Assembly: GCF_003086355.1 (NCBI RefSeq)
Contig: NZ_CP031733.1
Location: 1,054,001 to 1,118,000 of the forward strand
From: Streptococcus chenjunshii
GTDB taxonomy: Bacteria > Bacillota > Bacilli > Lactobacillales > Streptococcaceae
Length of the DNA: 64,000 nucleotides
Direction of reading: 5' to 3'
In this document: positions 28,149 to 34,836 of the stretch, one piece after another
Position numbering within the stretch: position 1 is the stretch's first letter
Layout: every line of letters starts with the position of its first letter
Made by a program: the position numbers and the translations under genes
The notes under the pieces: generated by a model
Databases searched by the model: none
What the model was told of the DNA's origin: nothing
The model's input: the letters and a program-made list of their open reading frames with translations, nothing else

Positions 28149-28177
28149 TTGACTTGTGTTTTTATTCGGATTATAAT
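28149..28177 (+). promoter_or_regulatory. Strong sigma-70-type promoter with no following ORF for 270 bases
   Basis: TTGACT, exactly 17 bases, TATAAT. Its transcript would start near 28184 and run through an unannotated stretch before the TOMM precursor at 28448. It may give a small RNA or a long regulated leader. Confidence 0.65.
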
Positions 28178-28191
28178 AAGAACATTCTATT

Positions 28192-28268
28192 TATTCGCTT
28201 AAAAACGATGTAAATATTTGGTTTACTGAAACCATTCAACAGCCAATTTGTTTTTAAAAAAGCGAATA
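28192..28268 (+). promoter_or_regulatory. Stem-loop in the TOMM leader
   Basis: TATTCGCTT (28192-28200) pairs with AAGCGAATA (28260-28268); adjacent AAAAAC and GTTTTT extend it past a bulge. It lies just downstream of the 28149 promoter. No T run follows, so it is not a simple terminator. Function unknown. Confidence 0.45.
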
Positions 28269-28381
28269 TTATAGAGAAGGCGATAATTAAGTCTCACTTG
28301 ATTATTCAGCCAGAAATAGGGAAAGGGGGAGCAACAGAAAAAGGGATTATTTTATTGGAAGTCATTACTGTTTTATAACTG

Positions 28382-28409
28382 ATGCTGCTTAGCATAAAAG
28401 TGTTATAAT
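28382..28409 (+). promoter_or_regulatory. Proximal TOMM promoter with operator-like palindrome
   Basis: TGTTATAAT is an extended -10 (TATAAT at 28404-28409), 39 bases before the precursor ATG. Immediately upstream, ATGCTGCTTAGCAT (28382-28395) has perfect 5-base arms and occupies the spacer/-35 position, where a repressor or activator could act. No consensus -35 is visible. Confidence 0.5.
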
Positions 28410-28447
28410 TTGAAAATTTTGAAAAGAAAAATATTAAGGAGAATCAT

Positions 28448-28663
28448 ATGAAACCTCATTATGCAATCAAAGAAACTGAAATTGTTAATACCCAAACCAA
28501 AAGTATGACTAAAGTCGTCCACGATTGGGACAGCGATGATAACAGCTGGGGCGTTACAGTTCTCAAAGACAACAGATCCAGACTCCATGAATTTACTGAT
28601 GCGCGTGATTTTTATATTATGTGCTGCTGCTGTGCAAATGGCGGAACAGGCTCTTTGAGTTAA
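28448..28663 (+). CDS. TOMM (thiazole/oxazole-modified peptide) precursor
   Basis: 71-residue peptide. Residues 1-58 form a hydrophilic leader with paired acidic residues (HDWDSDDNSW). The C-terminal core is CCCCANGGTGSLS (residues 59-71): four consecutive Cys plus one Thr and two Ser, the substrates for azoline formation, in a Gly-rich context as in streptolysin S. The Cys codons are three TGC and one TGT. AAGGAG precedes the ATG. The modification genes follow 5 bases after the stop. The leader does not resemble SagA, so this is a different family using the same chemistry. Identification rests on core composition plus the downstream gene set. Confidence 0.82.
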   Translation: MKPHYAIKETEIVNTQTKSMTKVVHDWDSDDNSWGVTVLKDNRSRLHEFTDARDFYIMCCCCANGGTGSLS

Positions 28664-28668
28664 GTGCT

Positions 28669-29505
28669 ATGAACAGGTTTAGAATAAAGCCGTTTTTACT
28701 GTATGATATTAATCAGCATGAGACAGTGCTGCAAACAAGCAGCTCAATATCAGTTTTAAAAAACCAACAAATGATTGGTTTTTTAAAATCAATTGAAGAT
28801 TCATCCTTTATCGCTGATCAGGATATGCTTGCCGCTTTTAGAGAAAAATATGAGTCTGCTTTGCAGTTTTTAAAATCACAGGGCATTCTGACAGAGGACA
28901 TTGATCTGAATTTCTCGGTTCAAAAGATTTATTTTTTATATAATGGAGAGTTAAACGGGCGATTTATCCCCGATAGTTTCGACAATGTCCCTATAGAAAT
29001 CAGAAAATTTGGGGAGGTAAGCCTCAGCGATTTGGAAGACAGCTCACTTGTTGTACTGCTGCTGAATTCTTATCATACTGATTATGTTAAACAAGTCTAT
29101 GATGCTGTTAGCGATAAGCAAAATATCTATTTGCTGACTATTTTTTATTATGGATTTAAATATTATATTGATAATATTTATCATGCTGACTGGCTTGTTC
29201 CGACACACTTTGATCATATCGGTATTATCAGGACGACCTTGCCCAATACAGAAGAGCACCTGTCTTACAACTCTCTTGTAGGTGCTATACTTGAAAAAGA
29301 GCCGTATTTCAGTAATGACAGGGTCCTTGCCAGTGCAGAACAAATTTTTTTAATCAATACGATAATGGTTAGAATCTATGAACTGTTTTCTGTTGACGAC
29401 AAAGAAGCACTGGATCAGTCCGCTTTATTAGAAACGCTTGAAATCAATTTATCAAATCGAAAAATAGCCAGAGATACGGCGATATTTTGGGAGCTTTTAG
29501 AATGA
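28669..29505 (+). CDS. SagC-like cyclodehydratase partner (E1-like/peptide-recognition)
   Basis: 278 residues, no strong motif. In TOMM operons a SagC/ThiF-like protein binds the leader peptide and presents it to the YcaO enzyme; the position between precursor and dehydrogenase genes suggests that role. The N-terminal ~100 residues (helical, QQMIGFLKSIED, YESALQFLKSQGILTED) look like a winged-helix recognition domain. The rest has alternating strands (SSLVVLLLNSY, NIYLLTIFYYG). No zinc CxxC pairs are seen. Known SagC proteins are about 350 residues, so this is short. The ATG at 28669 is 5 bases after the precursor stop; the ribosome binding site is weak, implying coupling. Confidence 0.65.
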   Translation: MNRFRIKPFLLYDINQHETVLQTSSSISVLKNQQMIGFLKSIEDSSFIADQDMLAAFREKYESALQFLKSQGILTEDIDLNFSVQKIYFLYNGELNGRFIPDSFDNVPIEIRKFGEVSLSDLEDSSLVVLLLNSYHTDYVKQVYDAVSDKQNIYLLTIFYYGFKYYIDNIYHADWLVPTHFDHIGIIRTTLPNTEEHLSYNSLVGAILEKEPYFSNDRVLASAEQIFLINTIMVRIYELFSVDDKEALDQSALLETLEINLSNRKIARDTAIFWELLE

Positions 29506-30305
29506 CAGATGACATCAGTAAATACTATTATGATAACTCAGTCGGTAAGCAGTACCAAAAGGAGAACGATATTTATTTGATGCGTGAAATTAATAAATTT
29601 CACCAAAAATCGGTGTTTATCGGTCCAAAATACAATCAAAAAAAGCATTTGAACCCGCTTCTGGAATCTTATCTCTTTGAAATAGAAAAGAAAATACCTA
29701 AAATTGAGATATACGAAGAATCGATTGCCCTCGATGATACTGTTATTGATAATAAAGGATCGCTTCGTCATTTCAATGCTGATTTGAATTTCCAAGAAGT
29801 GAGCTCTGTTTTGAATCATTCCTTTGGAATAGATAAGGAGAATTTGCATAGAAGGTTCCCATCTGCCGGAGGGTTATATCCTGTTTATCCTATTTTTATA
29901 CAGCTTCAGAACAATGAATATGACAGCAGGCTATCCAGAGGCTATTACTATTTTGACAGTATCCAAAACAGACTGTTAAAGTTAGGAAGCCTTGATAATC
30001 AGGTTCATGGTAAAACTGTCGAATTTGCTTTAGGAGCTGATGAACAGCCAATGTCTCATCAGCTGATTGTCTATGTCGGTGATATAGAAAAGGTCGTCTC
30101 TAAATATCATTATGTTGGTTACAAACATTTATTTATAGAAACAGGAATGATGGCACAAAGTCTAAGAGAAGCATTATCCTCAATACCTGCCGCTGGTGAT
30201 CTTTCCGTTTCAGGTTTTAGGCATAATCTTTTAGCAAAACATTTGAACTTATCATTAAGTACTAACTTAATTGCAATGATTCAGTGGATAGGAAAAGAAG
30301 TATGA
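29502..30305 (+). CDS. SagB-type FMN dehydrogenase
   Basis: Nitroreductase-fold flavoenzyme that oxidises azolines to thiazoles/oxazoles. 267 residues. The motif RRFPSAGGLYPVYPIFIQL (about 115-133) is the family flavin-site signature (PSAGxLYP). The segment IETGMMAQSLREALSSIPAA is the later conserved helix, and the protein ends AMIQWIGKEV. Start ATG overlaps the previous stop (ATGA), with GGGAG upstream. It strongly supports a TOMM assignment for the locus. Confidence 0.85.
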   Translation: MTDDISKYYYDNSVGKQYQKENDIYLMREINKFHQKSVFIGPKYNQKKHLNPLLESYLFEIEKKIPKIEIYEESIALDDTVIDNKGSLRHFNADLNFQEVSSVLNHSFGIDKENLHRRFPSAGGLYPVYPIFIQLQNNEYDSRLSRGYYYFDSIQNRLLKLGSLDNQVHGKTVEFALGADEQPMSHQLIVYVGDIEKVVSKYHYVGYKHLFIETGMMAQSLREALSSIPAAGDLSVSGFRHNLLAKHLNLSLSTNLIAMIQWIGKEV

Positions 30306-31252
30306 ATAATCATTTTTGGCACTTCCCGCGTAAACCTCTATTTTTGAATTATTATTTTTCCTCAATAAAACCGGGAAAAATTTCATATCAAGGTCACAGC
30401 GGTCCGTCCGGCGGAAATGCAATTGATGAAAGAGCTGATCTCTCTATGCTGAAGTCTTTTTCTGAATCTTTAGACAGAAGGTCATCCGTCTTTTGGTATA
30501 ATAATAAGGCCTATACTGAGGTATATGACCTTGTGACAAATTCTTTTGTCAGAATAAGAAAAGAGCAGTTCGCTTTAAGCAACAGCTTAAATGCCTACAG
30601 AGATACTACCGGAACAGCTGCCCATACCAGTGGCAGTCAGGCGGTTTCCAACGCTCTGCAAGAATTATTTCAAAAAAATGCTTTGGCCTTAATATGGTAT
30701 TCTCAGCGTTCTTATAGAAGAAAATTTAAGGGATTTGATGTCTTGGTCAACACCGATTTTTATCCTTTGTATAATGCTTTGATATTCTTGGAGCTGGATG
30801 GCAGAAGCTGCTTTGGTATGGGAAGTTCAGGAGTCTTGGAAGAGGCTTGCCAGAAAGCTTTTGAGGAAGCTTTGCTCCTCTTATATGAAAATTCACATGC
30901 CGAGTTTCTTTTACAGGGGAAAAGCAGGCTGAGCTATCAGCTTACTGATAAGGAGCAAAAAGGCTATTTTAAAAGTTTGGTCAGGAATGCTGCTGAAGGA
31001 AACTTTAAAGAGGCAGATATAGGAGAACAGGGTGACGTGAAAGAACTGATTCCCAACTGGATTCACCATGTCTATGTCTCGCTGATTCCTAATCACTATA
31101 ATCCGTTGTTCAAAGTTACGAAGCTGTATTCACCTGATTTATTTGCCTCGCTTCCCTATAGAGATATTGTGCTGGCAGAAAAAGGTAAGAGTATTCTGCG
31201 TTTTATTAATGAAAAAAATCTTGCCAAGGTGCCTGATATACCAAGCTTATAA
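30302..31252 (+). CDS. Degenerate YcaO-domain protein (YcaO-1)
   Basis: 316 residues aligning with YcaO cyclodehydratases but with altered ATP-site residues. The first motif region reads SGGNAIDERADL with SESLDRR; the second reads TGTAAHTSGSQAV with ELFQKN (about 121-126). Canonical enzymes have ExxER at that place. A third motif, GMGSSGVLEEACQKAFEEAL, remains. I infer a non-catalytic or specialised partner of the YcaO encoded next. ATGA overlap with the previous gene; GGAAAAG precedes the ATG at 30302. Confidence 0.7.
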   Translation: MNNHFWHFPRKPLFLNYYFSSIKPGKISYQGHSGPSGGNAIDERADLSMLKSFSESLDRRSSVFWYNNKAYTEVYDLVTNSFVRIRKEQFALSNSLNAYRDTTGTAAHTSGSQAVSNALQELFQKNALALIWYSQRSYRRKFKGFDVLVNTDFYPLYNALIFLELDGRSCFGMGSSGVLEEACQKAFEEALLLLYENSHAEFLLQGKSRLSYQLTDKEQKGYFKSLVRNAAEGNFKEADIGEQGDVKELIPNWIHHVYVSLIPNHYNPLFKVTKLYSPDLFASLPYRDIVLAEKGKSILRFINEKNLAKVPDIPSL

Positions 31253-31262
31253 TGGAGAAAAA

Positions 31263-32300
31263 ATGAAATATACTTTATCTGGGATGCATCAGCAGCTATA
31301 TGCTAATAAGCTGCTGTTCAGAAAAGAATACCTAGCTAGTTTAAGTACCAATATTGCAGGAAGTCAGGGAGTTGGCAAATCAGAAGAAAAAATAGATGCT
31401 GTCAGAAGAGCGTTTGGCGAAAATTTTGAAAGAAAGGAGCTATTTAGCTGGATTAATGTTTTTAAACAGTCTGGTATAGTGACTTTTTATAATGACAAAC
31501 TTTCTTTTGAACAGCTCCCTAACTTTCAGTTATTAATGGGTGACAGCAATAAAGATACGTCGGGTGTAGCCGCAGGAAGCAATTCCGCAATGGCTATAGA
31601 GCATGCTTTTTATGAATTCATTGAAAGACAGAGTTTTGTTTACAGTTTTTTGACAAAATTTGCCGGTATCAGCCTTACCTCACTTGTTAAAAAAAGCAGT
31701 GGCTTAGATTTGATAAATAAAGGGAAATATTACATTAACGATATCAGCATTGTTCCCAATGTTTCAGTTATTATCTTTATTTATTGGACTGAGCAGCACT
31801 TTTCCATGGGGCTAGGCTGCCACAAGGATCAATACCAAGCATTTTTAAAAGCTTTTAAGGAGGCTTCCGGATTTGGCAGTCACCTCTTTCCAAATGTTGA
31901 AAAAGAAGAACTTTCTTTTGAAGCCTTTTTCGCCAGTCAGGAAGATACACGCCATGCCTATACAGATTATTTTGAAAAGCATGTGTCTTTAAAAGTGCTG
32001 CTGCAAGCATATGATTATTTAACATTTGCTGAATGTGCAGGAAACTGGACAACAAGAGACCAAGCTTTTTCAATAGAGGATATTTTTGCGGCTTCTAAAC
32101 ATCTTGACATCCCCATCAGTCTTCAAAAACTGGAAACAGCTTCAGCAACGAATTTCGGCAGATTAGTCCGGGTTTATTCAGCTGAAGGATTTCCTTCAAT
32201 TAATAATATCAAAATAGACCCCAGAAATTATAAAATTTCTTACTTTAAGGATAAAAATCAGCTTTTTCCAAACGAGGGAAACTATCTGCCTTTTCCTTGA
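31263..32300 (+). CDS. YcaO cyclodehydratase, canonical (SagD-like, YcaO-2)
   Basis: ATP-dependent enzyme forming thiazoline/oxazoline rings by phosphorylating the peptide backbone amide. 345 residues. Motifs: GVGKSEEKIDAVRRAFGENF then ER (about 36-58), SGVAAGSNSAMAIEHAFYEF then IER (100-122), and GLGCHKDQYQAFLKAFKEAS. The C-terminus NEGNYLPFP resembles the Pro-rich tail that organises the active site in azoline-forming YcaOs. ATG 31263 follows GGAGAAAA; upstream codons in frame overlap YcaO-1. Shorter than SagD (about 450). Confidence 0.82.
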   Translation: MKYTLSGMHQQLYANKLLFRKEYLASLSTNIAGSQGVGKSEEKIDAVRRAFGENFERKELFSWINVFKQSGIVTFYNDKLSFEQLPNFQLLMGDSNKDTSGVAAGSNSAMAIEHAFYEFIERQSFVYSFLTKFAGISLTSLVKKSSGLDLINKGKYYINDISIVPNVSVIIFIYWTEQHFSMGLGCHKDQYQAFLKAFKEASGFGSHLFPNVEKEELSFEAFFASQEDTRHAYTDYFEKHVSLKVLLQAYDYLTFAECAGNWTTRDQAFSIEDIFAASKHLDIPISLQKLETASATNFGRLVRVYSAEGFPSINNIKIDPRNYKISYFKDKNQLFPNEGNYLPFP

Positions 32301-32338
32301 TTTTAAATGTGCTTATAGCTTGGAGGTAATCATCAGTC

Positions 32339-33070
32339 ATGTTAAAGAAAATACTGGCTCTGTTTAAATTTCAATTAAATATAACCCTCTCTAATAAATT
32401 TTTTCTAGTTTATACTCTGTTTTTGCCAGCTGTCAATTTGTTTCTTGCTTTAAACAGAAGGGGGGCTGTTTTAAGCAATCAGGAAAAAGTCCTGTTTTTG
32501 AGCCCCTATATTTCTTATATCATTGTTATTGCTATGCTGTTTGGCTGGGCAGGAAATATTATTTCTCTTAGAGAAAATAACTATCTAAAAGTTTTTTCCA
32601 GTCTGAGCGGTTCTAAATTTTATATTTTTGCCGTTAATTTATTAGTCAATTTTCTTTTAACAATAGTGCAGGTTAATATTCTGCTGATTCTTTTTGAGTT
32701 CATAAGCAAAAGTGTGGATTTAGAGCTGTTTATACTCTTTAATGTCTTAACTGTTCTGGGGGTAGGGATCTGTTTTTTTGCTTTTTCCGTTTTCCTAAAA
32801 CTGTCACTAAATACAGTAACGCTGCAGGCTGTTCTGACATCTTATTTGCTGCTTTCTTTGCTTTCATTGGAATATGCTCCTGACAATGCTGTTTTGAGCG
32901 GGCTGTTTCATTTTATGAATGTCTTTTCTTTAATTAATGAAATTGGCTTAATGATAGGCGATAAGCTTGCCGGAACGTTTTCGCTTTACGTGCCGGCACT
33001 GGTCTGGTTTATGGTTGGAAGCTACTGTTTAAAAGTGTCGTCCGTTTTTTCACCCAAAGACAGGAATTAA
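32339..33070 (+). CDS. ABC-2 type transporter permease of the TOMM exporter
   Basis: 243 residues with six predicted membrane spans, the ABC-2 permease topology. It precedes the ATPase gene by one base. The pair probably exports the mature peptide and may give self-protection, as SagG-H-I does for streptolysin S (three genes there, two here). GGAGG lies 12 bases before the ATG, a slightly long spacing. Confidence 0.8.
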   Translation: MLKKILALFKFQLNITLSNKFFLVYTLFLPAVNLFLALNRRGAVLSNQEKVLFLSPYISYIIVIAMLFGWAGNIISLRENNYLKVFSSLSGSKFYIFAVNLLVNFLLTIVQVNILLILFEFISKSVDLELFILFNVLTVLGVGICFFAFSVFLKLSLNTVTLQAVLTSYLLLSLLSLEYAPDNAVLSGLFHFMNVFSLINEIGLMIGDKLAGTFSLYVPALVWFMVGSYCLKVSSVFSPKDRN

Positions 33071-33071
33071 C

Positions 33072-33725
33072 ATGCGAATAGAAAATTTTAGTTTAAAAAT
33101 CAAGCAGCAGCAGCTTTTAGATAATGTCAGTTTCTCGTTCGACGAACAGAAGTTAAACTTGATTATCGGCAGAAACGGTGTTGGGAAAACACTGCTATTA
33201 GATTTAATCTCTGACCTAGATCGTAACAGGCCAGAACATTTTTTCAATTTTCCTGAAAGCAGCCGTATTATTTATCACAGTCAGGGTCTGCCCTTTATTG
33301 CAGAAGCTACTGTGAAAGATACGATAAGCTTAATTGGAGATCTGTCTGAAGGGGCTGCCATTACGATGGAGCAGATACCTCAGAAAATTAGAAATAACTT
33401 AGATAAGCCTTTTGGAACCCTATCCATGGGGGAGAGAAGATTTTTAACGGTTTGGTTATTCTTGCAACTTGAAAGAGATCTGTATATTTTTGATGAACCG
33501 TTTGCTAATTTAGATCTAGCTGTTATCTCTGATATTTTAGACCTTTTTTATGATAAGATTAAACAAGGAAAACAGCTGATTATCACTTCACACCAGTTTG
33601 ATTTCTTGATCCCTGAAAAAACACATGTTATTTTTATTGAGGATAGGCAAATCAAATTCAACGGCGGGCTCACTGTTTTTCTGGAATCGTTTCATTCATT
33701 TGGGCAGGCTTTTGATATAAAATAA
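33072..33725 (+). CDS. ABC transporter ATP-binding protein of the TOMM exporter
   Basis: 217-residue nucleotide-binding domain: Walker A IIGRNGVGKTLLLDL, signature LSMGERR, Walker B DLYIFDEPFANLD, and switch His in IITSHQFD. It pairs with the permease before it. No CAAX protease (SagE-like), immunity gene or regulator follows in the operon. Confidence 0.88.
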   Translation: MRIENFSLKIKQQQLLDNVSFSFDEQKLNLIIGRNGVGKTLLLDLISDLDRNRPEHFFNFPESSRIIYHSQGLPFIAEATVKDTISLIGDLSEGAAITMEQIPQKIRNNLDKPFGTLSMGERRFLTVWLFLQLERDLYIFDEPFANLDLAVISDILDLFYDKIKQGKQLIITSHQFDFLIPEKTHVIFIEDRQIKFNGGLTVFLESFHSFGQAFDIK

Positions 33726-33864
33726 CTGTCCATCATAGCTGCTTATAAAGTTCTGAAATGTTTGTAGCTTGTTTCATCTTGCTGCAGGTATTCAGAACTT
33801 TTTTCTTTCTTTCGAAAATATTTATTAAATTGTCCGTTCTCCCATTGCTCTTTTATTTTTCGTG

Positions 33865-33904
33865 TGGTATAGTAATAGTAACGAAAATGTAACAAAAAAG
33901 TAAT
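33865..33904 (+). promoter_or_regulatory. Promoter with three 11-bp-spaced half-sites (VicR/PhoB-like box)
   Basis: Extended -10 TGGTATAGT (TATAGT 33868-33873) is overlapped and followed by AGTAAC (33877), TGTAAC (33888) and AGTAAT (33899), spaced exactly 11 bases. This matches the tandem half-site layout of OmpR-family regulators such as VicR/WalR. The position over the start site suggests repression. Confidence 0.5.
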
Positions 33905-33922
33905 ATAAACGGTGGCATAAAA

Positions 33923-34438
33923 ATGAGAAAAAATCTAGAGGCAGCAGGGCAGGGCAGCCATCAACTGTTGATTCAAAAATTATTAGTGAGTACACATTAT
34001 TTGACACTTTTTAAGGATGAATTGATTTTGGTAGAAAAGACGCCGTCCCTTTTGGGAGGCTCTTTTGCTCCTTCACTGGTTCAGTCAGAGTTGGGAGATA
34101 TCTTAAAAAGCATAGAGACGTTAGACAAACAGGAGCGCCTGATAAAGTCAACGTTCTGGTATGATGAGCATGCTTTCAATTTACTGAATAAATCGCTGAG
34201 CATTGTTGATAATTGGATTGAAGGGATAGACCGTTTAGTTGAAGTATGTGAAGAAAAGTCGGTTTTTCATACTATTCTTGGCGAGAGCAGAGCCCGTGTT
34301 TTCGGCGTGCTTGCAGATGTTTTTTCATCACTTAAGGTCATTAATCTTTCTTTAAAAGAAGATTACGTCCATCCAGCTCTTTTTGAGCAAATTCGCTTAA
34401 TGAAATTAGAAGAAGAAGCACTGCAGCAAGAACAGTAA
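33923..34438 (+). CDS. Hypothetical protein, 171 residues
   Basis: I do not recognise it. Soluble, mostly helical by eye, ending in a Glu/Gln-rich tail (KLEEEALQQEQ). No signal peptide or membrane segment. It has its own promoter with a response-regulator-like box and sits between the TOMM exporter and the pyr leader. It is probably chromosomal rather than part of the TOMM operon. The ribosome binding site is weak (GGTGG). Confidence 0.65.
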   Translation: MRKNLEAAGQGSHQLLIQKLLVSTHYLTLFKDELILVEKTPSLLGGSFAPSLVQSELGDILKSIETLDKQERLIKSTFWYDEHAFNLLNKSLSIVDNWIEGIDRLVEVCEEKSVFHTILGESRARVFGVLADVFSSLKVINLSLKEDYVHPALFEQIRLMKLEEEALQQEQ

Positions 34439-34458
34439 CTAATTTTTAGATCGGTCAG

Positions 34459-34487
34459 TTGACAGGCCGAAAAATTCAAGATATAAT
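34459..34487 (+). promoter_or_regulatory. Consensus promoter of pyrK-pyrD
   Basis: TTGACA, 17 bases, TATAAT: perfect sigma-70-type consensus, immediately upstream of a PyrR-type attenuator. Confidence 0.85.
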
Positions 34488-34501
34488 GATAAAAATTTAA
34501 T

Positions 34502-34639
34502 AACCTTTAATTAGGCTCAGAGAAGCTTGCAAGGTTAATTTAGCAGGAAAAGCGCTGCCTTTTCTGATAAAGAACAAAGGTCCGGGTCAGCTGGCTGTAT
34601 TCTAATCTTGCTCTCTTTTTTGGAGAGCAGGATTTTTTT
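34502..34639 (+). promoter_or_regulatory. PyrR-binding attenuator and terminator of pyrK-pyrD
   Basis: AACCTT (34502-34507) and AAGGTT (34531-34536) enclose TAATTAGGCTCAGAGAAGCT, which resembles the PyrR anti-antiterminator loop (ARUCCNGNGAGGYU). About 70 bases on, TCTTGCTCTC and GAGAGCAGGA with TTTTTTT (34606-34639) form the terminator. Known mechanism: UMP-bound PyrR stabilises the first hairpin and favours termination. Confidence 0.72.
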
Positions 34640-34640
34640 G

Positions 34641-34806
34641 TAAGGTTCGGGTTTACCATCAGCCGTAGATGACTGGGAGCGGGTAGGGAGTCTCAGGCTG
34701 ACGAACGAATATGGCTGCTCTGTGAGTACAGCCTTCCTTGAGTCTTTAGTGGCTCGGCGGTTAGGTTCCTGTTTTTGCTATGAGCTTTTCACGATCTTTG
34801 TATTTT
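34641..34806 (+). repeat. Degenerate mosaic repeat between attenuator and pyrK
   Basis: Shares AGCCGTAGATGACTG, AGGCTGACGAACGAATATGG and GCTGCTCTGTGAGTACAGCC with copies near punA and wze. It ends CTTTTCACGATCTTTGTATTTTATGA, a decayed form of the standard 3' end, just before the AAGGAAG of pyrK. Confidence 0.7.
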
Positions 34807-34836
34807 ATGAAACATTTAAGGGAAGGAAGTAAATCT

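Noticed and set aside
28448..33725. Assignment as streptolysin S itself (sagA-I)
   Set aside because: Leader, gene order, gene number and protein lengths differ from the sag operon; only the biosynthetic logic is shared.
32339..33725. ABC genes as a stand-alone drug transporter unrelated to the TOMM genes
   Set aside because: Same strand, short gaps and no terminator or promoter between YcaO-2 and the permease gene make one operon more likely.
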